From the NCBI RefSeq assembly GCF_019739195.1, contig NZ_JAHHDS010000003.1, forward strand, positions 1,674,001 through 1,738,000: a stretch of DNA of 64,000 nucleotides. Direction: 5' to 3'. The position numbers and the translations under genes were made by a program. Positions 57,402 through 64,000 of the stretch are shown in pieces. The notes beneath the pieces are model-generated. The model ran no database searches, was not told the DNA's origin, and was given only the letters and a program-made list of their open reading frames with translations. Position 1 is the first letter of the stretch. Every line of letters begins with the position of its first letter. The DNA comes from Microcella sp. Its GTDB lineage: Bacteria > Actinomycetota > Actinomycetes > Actinomycetales > Microbacteriaceae.

Positions 57402-59468
57402 ATGAACGAGATGACAACGCACGATCACCACGCCGAGCAGACTCTTCACGACGACCACAGCACGCACAGCGACCACAGCGGCCACGCAGGCCATGGCGGG
57501 CACGGCGACCATGTCGCGCAGTTCCGGCGACTGTTCTGGTGGAACCTGGCTCTCGCGATACCGGTGATCGCCTTCAGCCCGATGTTCGGGATGCTGCTGG
57601 GCTACGAGCTGCCGGCCATTCCCGGCCTTGCGTTCATCGCGCCCGTGCTCGGCACCATCATGTACGTGTGGGGCGGCCGCCCCTTCTTGACCGGTGCGCT
57701 CGACGAGCTGAAGGCCCGACGCCCCGGCATGATGCTGCTCATCGGGCTCGCCATCACGACCGCGTTCATCGCGAGCATGGGCGCGAGCCTTGGCCTGCTG
57801 CCGCACGAGCTCGAGTTCTGGTGGGAGCTCGCACTGCTCATCGTGATCATGCTGCTCGGGCACTGGATCGAGATGCGCTCTCTCGCGCAGACCACGAGCG
57901 CGCTCGACTCTCTCGCCGCGCTGCTGCCTGACGAGGCCGAGCGCGTGACAGAAGAGGGCGTCGAGACGGTGAACCCCGCCGACCTGGCTGTCGGAGACCT
58001 GGTGATCGTGCGGCCCGGCGCCCGCGTGCCCATCGACGGCGAGATCGAAGAGGGCTCGGCAGCCTTCGACGAGTCGATGATCACCGGCGAATCGCGCACG
58101 GTGCGCCGCGAGCCAGGCGACCACGTCGTGGCCGGAACTGTGGCCACTGATTCGGGCGTGCGCGTGCGTGTCACGGCGGTGGGTGACGATACGGCTCTCG
58201 CGGGCATCCGTCGCCTGGTCGCCGATGCGCAGGCCTCGACGTCGCGCGCACAGCGCCTTGCCGACACCGCCGCGGCGTGGCTGTTCTGGTTCGCCCTCGG
58301 GGCGGCCGTGATCACCGCGATCGTGTGGAGCGCGCTCGGCATGCCCGGCGACGCGATCGTGCGCACCATCACCGTGCTCGTGATCGCCTGCCCGCACGCA
58401 CTCGGGCTCGCGATTCCGCTCGTCGTGTCGATCGCCACCGAGCGCGCGGCCCGCGGCGGAGTGCTCGTGAAAGACCGCCTCGCTCTCGAGCGCATGCGCT
58501 CGGTCACCGCGGTGCTGTTCGACAAGACCGGCACCCTCACGATGGGTGCCCCGACGGTGACGGCGATGGAGACCACGGGTTCGCGCAGCGACGACGAGGT
58601 GCTTGCGCTCGCCGCAGCGGCTGAGGCCGACAGCGAGCACCCGCTCGCGCGCGCGATCGTGCGCGCGGCCGAAAAGCGCGAGCTGAGCATCCCGAGTGCC
58701 TCTGACTTCACGTCGAGCCCCGCCGAGGGCGTGACGGCCAAGGTCGACGGGCGCCGAGTGAGCGTCGGCGGCCCTTCGATGCTCGAGCGCCACGGCGCCA
58801 GCGCGCTCGCTGCTTCCGACAGCTGGCGCGAGAACGGGTCGATCATTCTGCACGTGCTGGTCGACGACGAGGTGGTCGGCGCGCTCGCGCTGGCCGATGA
58901 GGTGCGCGCCGAATCGCGGCAGGCTGTGGATGCTCTGCGCGAGCTCGGCATCACTGTCGTCATGATCACCGGCGACGCCGAGGCCGTGGCGCACTCGGTC
59001 GCCGCCGACCTCGGCATCGACCGCGTCTTCGCCGGGGTGCGCCCCGACGACAAGGCCGCGAAGGTCGACGAGTTGCAGGCCGAAGGACTCGTCGTGGCGA
59101 TGGTCGGAGATGGCGTCAATGATGCTCCGGCGCTCGCGGCCGCCGATGTCGGCATCGCGATCGGCGCAGGCACCGACGTCGCCATCGGCTCGGCCGGCGT
59201 CATCTTGGCCAGCGACGATCCGCGCTCCGTGCTGTCGGTGATCGAGCTTTCGCGGGCGAGCTACCGCAAGATGAAGCAGAACCTGTGGTGGGCCGCGGGC
59301 TACAACCTGCTCTCGGTTCCGCTTGCGGCGGGCGTTCTCGCGCCCATCGGGTTCATCCTGCCCATGTCGATCGGCGCGCTGCTCATGTCTGCCTCGACCG
59401 TTGTCGTGGCGCTCAATGCGCAGCTGCTGCGGCGGCTCGATCTGCGGCCTGAGCGCCTCGGCGAATAG
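57402..59468 (+). CDS. Copper-transporting P1B ATPase (CopB type)
   Basis: 688 aa. N-terminus rich in His (HDHHAEQ, HSDHSGHAGHGGHGDH) instead of CxxC domains; transmembrane CPH motif C330-P331-H332; phosphorylation site D374 in DKTGTLT; MVGDGVNDAPAL hinge. CPH pumps of this type export copper. The CsoR-like box in its promoter supports copper control. Confidence 0.93.
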   Translation: MNEMTTHDHHAEQTLHDDHSTHSDHSGHAGHGGHGDHVAQFRRLFWWNLALAIPVIAFSPMFGMLLGYELPAIPGLAFIAPVLGTIMYVWGGRPFLTGALDELKARRPGMMLLIGLAITTAFIASMGASLGLLPHELEFWWELALLIVIMLLGHWIEMRSLAQTTSALDSLAALLPDEAERVTEEGVETVNPADLAVGDLVIVRPGARVPIDGEIEEGSAAFDESMITGESRTVRREPGDHVVAGTVATDSGVRVRVTAVGDDTALAGIRRLVADAQASTSRAQRLADTAAAWLFWFALGAAVITAIVWSALGMPGDAIVRTITVLVIACPHALGLAIPLVVSIATERAARGGVLVKDRLALERMRSVTAVLFDKTGTLTMGAPTVTAMETTGSRSDDEVLALAAAAEADSEHPLARAIVRAAEKRELSIPSASDFTSSPAEGVTAKVDGRRVSVGGPSMLERHGASALAASDSWRENGSIILHVLVDDEVVGALALADEVRAESRQAVDALRELGITVVMITGDAEAVAHSVAADLGIDRVFAGVRPDDKAAKVDELQAEGLVVAMVGDGVNDAPALAAADVGIAIGAGTDVAIGSAGVILASDDPRSVLSVIELSRASYRKMKQNLWWAAGYNLLSVPLAAGVLAPIGFILPMSIGALLMSASTVVVALNAQLLRRLDLRPERLGE

Positions 59469-59513
59469 CTGCCCGCGCTCAGGGCCCACTCATAGCTGAC
59501 GTCAAGATGGCAC

Positions 59514-59529
59514 ATACCCTGGGGGGTAT
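59514..59529. promoter_or_regulatory. CsoR-like operator, second copy
   Basis: ATACCCTGGGGGGTAT, upstream of the DUF2202 lipoprotein gene. Shares GGGGGGTATACCGT exactly with the site at 57373, so both genes likely answer to the same copper-sensing repressor. Confidence 0.68.
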
Positions 59530-59559
59530 ACCGTCGAGGTGATCCCCAGGAGGAACACC

Positions 59560-60204
59560 ATGACTCTCACTCGCACTGCTGCCGCTCTCGTCGCCACGCC
59601 GCTCATCGTGCTCATGGCGCTCGCCGGATGCTCGACCTCCGTCGACTCAGAGCTCGACCCGTCGACTCAGAGCTCTACCCAGACACCCGTCGCGCTCGCC
59701 GAGCCCGATCCGGGCATCGCCCTGCCGGCAGCGCCCGCGACGACCGCGCTGCCTGCCGGCGTCGAGCCCGAGAGCGATGCGGCGCTCGCGTGGGATGCAC
59801 TCATGTCGCCCGTCGGAGAATATGCCGCCGCGGCGTCGTACCTTGCCGTGCTCGACAGCTTCGGCATGGTCGAGCCCTACGCGACGATTCTCGAAGGTGA
59901 GCTGCGGCACATTGACGCGCTCACGCGGCAGCTCGAGCGGGCCGGCATCGAGGTTCCTGAGAACCCCTACATCGGCATCGTGGTCGCGCCGGCCGATCTG
60001 CAGACCGCCGCCGAGGCATGGGCGCAGGGCGAGATCAACAACGTGGCGCTGTACGACGAGTTGCTCACCCAGGCCGATGACGCGCGGCTCGTGAAGGTTC
60101 TCGGCAACCTGCGCCGGGCATCCCTCGAATCGCACCTTCCGCTCTTCGAGGCCGCCGCGGCCGCCGGGGGCACGCTCGACGAGCTTCCGGCCCACACACC
60201 GTGA
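59560..60204 (+). CDS. DUF2202 lipoprotein, likely copper-responsive
   Basis: 214 aa. Lipobox ALAGC after a clear signal peptide; mature part begins acidic and Ser-rich, then a ferritin-like helical DUF2202 domain (YLAVLDSFGMVEPYATILEGELRH near 110-130). Possible extracytoplasmic metal-binding protein. AGGAGG 6 nt before ATG. Adjacent to the copper ATPase and under the same type of operator. Confidence 0.8.
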   Translation: MTLTRTAAALVATPLIVLMALAGCSTSVDSELDPSTQSSTQTPVALAEPDPGIALPAAPATTALPAGVEPESDAALAWDALMSPVGEYAAAASYLAVLDSFGMVEPYATILEGELRHIDALTRQLERAGIEVPENPYIGIVVAPADLQTAAEAWAQGEINNVALYDELLTQADDARLVKVLGNLRRASLESHLPLFEAAAAAGGTLDELPAHTP

Positions 60205-60256
60205 TCGTCGAGGGCCCGCACCGTTCGCGTCCAGCATGGCCACCTACGCTCAGATC

Positions 60257-60742
60257 ATGACGACCCTCGCGGATGCTCCACTCACGATGCTCGACGGGCG
60301 CGAGACGACCTTCGCCGAGTTCACCGATCACGTCGTACTCGTCGTCAACGTGGCGTCGCGGTGCGGGCTCACCCCCCAATACGAGCGGCTCGAGCGGTTG
60401 CAGAAGGCGTACGGCGATCGGGGATTCACCGTGCTCGGCCTGCCCTCGAACCAGTTTCTGCAAGAGCTCTCGAGCGAGGAGAAGATCGCCGAGTACTGCA
60501 GCACCACCTGGGGCGTGACCTTCCCGATGACCGAGAAGGTCAAGGTCAACGGCAAGAAGCGGCACCCACTCTATGCGGCACTCGTCGAGACGAAAGACGC
60601 GCACGGACTCGCCGGCCCGATCACCTGGAACTTCGAGAAATTCGTCGTGCTGCCCAGCGGCGAGGTGCACCGCTTCCGCCCGAACGTGGTGCCCCACGCG
60701 CCCGAAATCGTGGCCCTCATCGAGGCCAATCTGCCGCGCTGA
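60257..60742 (+). CDS. Glutathione/thioredoxin peroxidase family protein
   Basis: 161 aa. Catalytic Cys in VASRCGLTPQY, Gln in LPSNQF, Trp in WNFEKF, the glutathione peroxidase triad. Reduces peroxides, in actinobacteria probably with thioredoxin. ATG 60257 gives the standard N-terminus; an upstream ATG at 60236 would add seven residues. Confidence 0.9.
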   Translation: MTTLADAPLTMLDGRETTFAEFTDHVVLVVNVASRCGLTPQYERLERLQKAYGDRGFTVLGLPSNQFLQELSSEEKIAEYCSTTWGVTFPMTEKVKVNGKKRHPLYAALVETKDAHGLAGPITWNFEKFVVLPSGEVHRFRPNVVPHAPEIVALIEANLPR

Positions 60743-60745
60743 ACG

Positions 60746-61308
60746 CTATCGACGTGCGGCGATCCAGTCGCGTGCCGCGTCGACCTCGCTGCGATCGATG
60801 CCGTGGCCGCCGGGGCGCGTGGTGCGTGTGACGGATGCTCCGCGCGAGCTCGCCGCACGTTCGAGCACGTCGACGCTCGCCGCGGGCGCCATCGGGTCTG
60901 CGCTGCCGTTGAGCAGCAGCAGCTCGACCGCACTGACGTCGCCGATCGGCTCGCGGTCGCCGAACGGGTACATGCCGCTGAACGCGACGACGCGGGATAC
61001 CACGTCGGGATGCAGCAGCGCCGTCGCGAGGGCGATGTTGGCGCCGTTCGAGAAGCCCGCCGCGATCAGCTCGCGTCCCTCGAGCGCATACCGCGACCGC
61101 GCGGCGACCACGAAGGCGGCGAGCTCTGCGGCCCGCACGATGACGTCGTCGACGTCGAAGACGCCCTCGCCGAGGCGCCGGAACCATCGGTTCGCGAGGC
61201 CCTCGCGAACCCGGCCGCGCGGCGAGAGCACGGAGTGCGCGTCGGCCGTGGTGCCCTCGGTGAAGAGGTGGGGCTACTCGTCGAGGTTGACGACCCGAAG
61301 TCTACTCA
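60746..61308 (-). pseudogene. Decayed alpha/beta hydrolase (phospholipase/carboxylesterase type)
   Basis: The intact part (from MLSPRGRVREGLANRWF on) has the FSNGAN nucleophile elbow, a late Asp and HGIDR His. Upstream in the same frame VVNLDE, a TAG stop, then PHLFTEGTTADAHS reads into VLSPRG. Homologues have a Tyr where the stop is and about 25 residues with the HGTGG oxyanion loop after TADA. So there is one nonsense codon and one in-frame deletion. A truncated product from an inner start is possible but would lack the oxyanion loop. Confidence 0.6.
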
Positions 61309-61403
61309 AGCTGCGTGTGCACCGAGTTTGACTACTGACAGCGTGGGAGTGACGCCCCAGGGTTTGATGAAGGGAACGCTGACGAAACCCGCGATGACGT
61401 CAT

Positions 61404-62054
61404 TCACGCTGGTACCTCCTCGAGATCGATATCGAAGTTTGCTCCGGTGTCCGCGCGAATCGCGTCGACGTTCTCGCCGTCGGCGAGCCGGCGCAGCACC
61501 AGGCCGTGGGGGGTCACGTCGAAGACCGCGCGGTCACTGATAATGCGATGCACCACGCCCTTGCCGGTCAGCGGTAGCGTGCACTCGGCCACGATCTTCG
61601 CGGTACCGTCTTTCGCGTTGTGTTCGGTCAGCACGATGACGCGGGGGACACCGGCGACGAGGTCCATTGCGCCGCCCATGCCCTTGACGAGCTTGCCGGG
61701 AATCATCCAGTTCGCCAGATCGCCCGAACCCGACACTTGCAGGGCGCCGAGAATGGCGAGAGCTACGTGACCACCGCGAATCATGCCAAATGAGGTTGCT
61801 GAGTCGAAGAACGACCCACCTGGCAAGATCGTCACCGTTTGCTTACCCGCATTGATAAGGTCGGCGTCTTCCTCGCCCGCCCACGGAAACGGGCCCATTC
61901 CGAGCAGCCCATTCTCGCTCTGAAGGGTCACCGTGGCTCCGGCGGGAACATGATTGGCGACCAGCGTCGGAATGCCAATGCCGAGGTTTACATACTGTCC
62001 ATCACGCAGTTCTTCTGCGGCGATCGCCGCCATCTCGTTTCTCGTCCAAGCCAT
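61404..62054 (-). CDS. 3-oxoacid CoA-transferase subunit B
   Basis: 216 aa. [10 protein letters not shown] carries the catalytic Glu; GGAMDLVAG is conserved. Starts one nt after subunit A's stop (TGACATG). With subunit A it moves CoA from succinyl-CoA to acetoacetate or 3-oxoadipate; the thiolase and IclR regulator nearby would suit either ketone-body use or the beta-ketoadipate route. Confidence 0.93.
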   Translation of the reverse strand: MAWTRNEMAAIAAEELRDGQYVNLGIGIPTLVANHVPAGATVTLQSENGLLGMGPFPWAGEEDADLINAGKQTVTILPGGSFFDSATSFGMIRGGHVALAILGALQVSGSGDLANWMIPGKLVKGMGGAMDLVAGVPRVIVLTEHNAKDGTAKIVAECTLPLTGKGVVHRIISDRAVFDVTPHGLVLRRLADGENVDAIRADTGANFDIDLEEVPA

Positions 62055-62055
62055 G

Positions 62056-62787
62056 TCAGCGGGCTCCCGCTTCGACATCCGAAGCATTGCGATGCCTTAC
62101 GGTGCGTTGCTCGATAGGCTTCTCGCGAGGTGCGGCGACGACGACATGTTGCACGAAAATGCCAGGTGTATGAATCTCGTCGGGGTCGAGCCAGTCGTTC
62201 TCGACTATTTCGGTTTCGGCAACGGTAACGCGCCCGCACATAGCGGCGAGCGGATTGAAGTTGCGTGCTGTCTTGCGGTAGATCAGATTGCCTTCGGGGT
62301 CGGCGCGGTATGCCTTGACGAGCGCGACGTCGGCGACGATGCCGCGCTCGAGCAGAAAGTCAATACCGTCGAAAGTTGTGATGGGTTTGCCCTCGGCGAC
62401 GAGTGTGCCCACTCCTGTGCGGGTGTAGAAGCCTGCGATGCCAACGCCTCCTGCGCGCATTCGTTCGGCGAGAGTCCCCTGAGGGGAGAACTCGACCTCG
62501 AGCTCACCTGAGATGAAATGCTCGGCAAACAACTTGTTCTCGCCGACGTAGCTCGAAATGACCTTGCGCACCTGTCTGCTTTCGATGAGCAACCCGAGGC
62601 CGACTCCATCGATCCCCATGTTGTTGCTCACGATCGTGAGGTCACGCACCCCTGTGTCGCGCAGGGCTTCGATCAGGTCGGTCGGGTTTCCGCTCATCCC
62701 GAACCCTCCGACTGCGATGGTTTGCCCGTCCATCACGATTGTGCGCAGAACTTCAATGGCTGAATTCCGAACCTTGTAGTTTCCCAC
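62056..62787 (-). CDS. 3-oxoacid CoA-transferase subunit A
   Basis: 243 aa. [16 protein letters not shown] glycine motif and the ScoA-like [11 protein letters not shown] near the C-terminus. GTG 62787 preferred (GAGGGA upstream); a longer start at 62820 is possible. Divergent from the IclR gene, with 142 bp between. Confidence 0.92.
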   Translation of the reverse strand: MGNYKVRNSAIEVLRTIVMDGQTIAVGGFGMSGNPTDLIEALRDTGVRDLTIVSNNMGIDGVGLGLLIESRQVRKVISSYVGENKLFAEHFISGELEVEFSPQGTLAERMRAGGVGIAGFYTRTGVGTLVAEGKPITTFDGIDFLLERGIVADVALVKAYRADPEGNLIYRKTARNFNPLAAMCGRVTVAETEIVENDWLDPDEIHTPGIFVQHVVVAAPREKPIEQRTVRHRNASDVEAGAR

Positions 62788-62841
62788 GGAGCATCCCTCG
62801 CTAGTCCCTGACCGCACCAATTAGGTCGACCACATGGCGCA

Positions 62842-62860
62842 TAGGCGTGACGCTAGGCGT
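62842..62860. promoter_or_regulatory. TAGGCGT direct repeats between CoA-transferase and IclR genes
   Basis: TAGGCGT occurs twice with a 12-bp period in the divergent promoter region. Possible operator for the adjacent regulator. Confidence 0.3.
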
Positions 62861-62929
62861 AATTGAGTGGACGGATCAAGTTCCGCTCTCTATGTGGCGA
62901 GTGGGTTCGAATGCGTTCATAATGTGGAC

Positions 62930-63712
62930 ATGAAGGGTGACAATGCTCGCGCTGGAACTCAGGTGGTCGCTCGAATCAGCACCCTTTTGCGAGCCGTGAG
63001 TTCCCACGCTCCGAAGGCCCTGTCGACAACCGAGCTCGCGGCGACGACTGGTCTTACGCGCCCGACGACATATCGCCTTCTGGCCGCGCTAGCTGATGAA
63101 GGCTTTCTCGATAGACAGGGCATGGCGTGGGTACCGGGACCCGAACTGTACCTTCTTGGGACTGTCGCCACCGAACGGTATGACATCACTGAGTTGGCCC
63201 GCGAACACGTGCGTGACCTCGCCAGGTTGACAGGGGAGAGCGCCTTCTTTTCAGCGCGGAGAGGCTACGAGACAGTGTGCCTATTGCGCGAAGAGGGTAG
63301 TTTCCCGATTCGATCATTCGTATTGCATGAGGGGATCCGCCTCCCCTTGGGTGTCGCGAGCGCGGGTCTGGCGATTCTCGCTTTCATGACCGCAAGCGAG
63401 CGCCAAGCCTACCTTGATGGCATCGATCTCACTTCGGAGTGGGGCGAAGAACATGGACGCGAGGCTCTAGTGGCTCGGCTGAGGAAGGTTCGGGAGAGCG
63501 GGTGGTCGCTGAACCCTGGGCTTGTTGTCGAAGGTAGCTGGGGCATGGGAGCGGCCGTATTCGACAAGCGAGGTGAACCGGCGTGGGCGCTATCGCTGAC
63601 GGGAATACAGCCGCGGTTTCGCCCTGACCGGCAGCGTGATCTTGGCAACGCTTTGCTGCAGCATGCTCATGCCCTCAGCCAAGCAGTCCGGGCGCGCAGA
63701 GTCCAAGCGTGA
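62930..63712 (+). CDS. IclR-family regulator of the CoA-transferase/thiolase cluster
   Basis: 260 aa. wHTH (LSTTELAATTGLTRPTTYRL) and IclR ligand domain ending GIQPRFRPDRQ. ATG 62930 is only 7 nt after a CATAAT -10-like element, so the mRNA may be leaderless. Sits between the divergent CoA-transferase genes and a thiolase start, the arrangement of PcaR-type regulators. Confidence 0.88.
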   Translation: MKGDNARAGTQVVARISTLLRAVSSHAPKALSTTELAATTGLTRPTTYRLLAALADEGFLDRQGMAWVPGPELYLLGTVATERYDITELAREHVRDLARLTGESAFFSARRGYETVCLLREEGSFPIRSFVLHEGIRLPLGVASAGLAILAFMTASERQAYLDGIDLTSEWGEEHGREALVARLRKVRESGWSLNPGLVVEGSWGMGAAVFDKRGEPAWALSLTGIQPRFRPDRQRDLGNALLQHAHALSQAVRARRVQA

Positions 63713-63886
63713 AATCCGAAGACTTCTCGTTTGATGACGTGAGTACGGTCACCCATACCCTGCCGAAGGGTCTCGATGAATCGAACGGCAACAATGTTCC
63801 GTAAGGCCACACCTAGAACTCGATATTCAACGACTGGTGGATGGCGGGGACGTGCAGTTGTGTCTGGGAGAGGAGCGGGCTAAGCT

Positions 63887-63902
63887 ATTTCAATGTTGAA
63901 AT
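63887..63902. promoter_or_regulatory. Palindrome upstream of the edge thiolase
   Basis: ATTTCAA-TG-TTGAAAT, perfect 7-bp arms, 63 bp before the thiolase ATG. A good IclR-type operator candidate. The rest of the 252-bp gap 63713-63964 shows no gene. Confidence 0.5.
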
Positions 63903-63964
63903 GAAATTTGACGACGCGGGAAAGCGGCGAGCCACGGAATGCCCACAATATGGAGGGGCCCCTT

Positions 63965-64000
63965 ATGACGGAGCTTCGAGACGTCGTATTCTGTTCGCCG
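63965..64000 (+). CDS. Probable thiolase, first 12 codons only
   Basis: Encodes MTELRDVVFCSP up to the window edge. GGAGGGG lies ~8 nt before the ATG. The start resembles acetyl-CoA acyltransferases, which open with a short V-F-x-x-P segment before VRTPxG. With the CoA-transferase pair and IclR gene next door, a 3-ketoacyl-CoA thiolase is the natural partner. Partial, so tentative. Confidence 0.5.
   Translation, partial: MTELRDVVFCSP

Noticed and set aside
57312-59489. A very long minus-strand frame continuing upstream of the PPK2 gene
   Set aside because: It is antisense to the copper ATPase, Arg/His-rich, with no domain; high-GC third positions keep the frame open. PPK2 begins at 57311.

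Overview
The window reads as chromosomal DNA of a high-GC actinobacterium, most likely a Microbacteriaceae relative. That is inferred from the GC-rich core genes, frequent GTG starts, 4-nt ATGA/GTGA gene overlaps, the dense block ftsH-folE-folP-folB-folK-DUF3180-PH-PH-DUF2520-panC-lysS, an M23/NlpC secreted hydrolase pair, and clpC and radA nearby. No species call is possible from sequence alone.

Region 1 (1-10.6 kb) is accessory, visibly less GC-rich than the core, and is the most interesting part. An HNH endonuclease gene follows a near-perfect LexA/SOS box. Four more genes in the same direction follow: two unrecognised proteins (683 and 308 aa), an 1809-aa helicase with several zinc clusters and a DUF1998-like C-terminus (Druantia DruE / DISARM-like), and a Cas4/AddB-type PD-(D/E)XK nuclease with a probable Fe-S cluster. 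The last four are overlapping or closely spaced. This looks like a DNA-damage-inducible defence or repair system that does not match the published Druantia or DISARM gene sets as I know them.

Region 2 (10.7-14.7 kb): katG, a DUF4143 ATPase preceded by three 22-bp-spaced direct repeats, and a tRNA-Glu/Asp/Phe cluster with a recognisable promoter. Region 3 (15.0-33.4 kb) is core: two secreted cell-wall hydrolases, ppa, tilS, hpt, ftsH, the folate operon, membrane PH-domain proteins, panC, lysS, small membrane proteins, glsA and a pirin.

Region 4 (33.4-44.2 kb) is a lower-GC catabolic island. KduI, KduD, KdgK and Eda convert an unsaturated-uronate-derived keto sugar through KDG and KDPG to pyruvate and glyceraldehyde 3-phosphate. 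They are combined with an IclR regulator, a polyamine-type ABC transporter whose two permeases are fused, two D-2-hydroxyacid dehydrogenases and a cupin. Two copies of one operator-like motif flank the first dehydrogenase gene.

Region 5 (44.2-53.9 kb): an XRE regulator with three tandem DUF2975 membrane proteins, clpC with a ClgR-type box, a GNAT acetyltransferase, membrane and secreted hypotheticals, radA, a cupin and an SGNH protein with an altered catalytic block. Region 6 (54.0-64 kb): tRNA-Ser beside a HEPN/MNT module, a 2-oxoglutarate/Fe(II)-type oxygenase, PPK2, a copper P-type ATPase and a DUF2202 lipoprotein that share a CsoR-like operator, a glutathione peroxidase, a decayed hydrolase pseudogene, a 3-oxoacid CoA-transferase pair with a divergent IclR regulator, and the first codons of a probable thiolase at the right edge.
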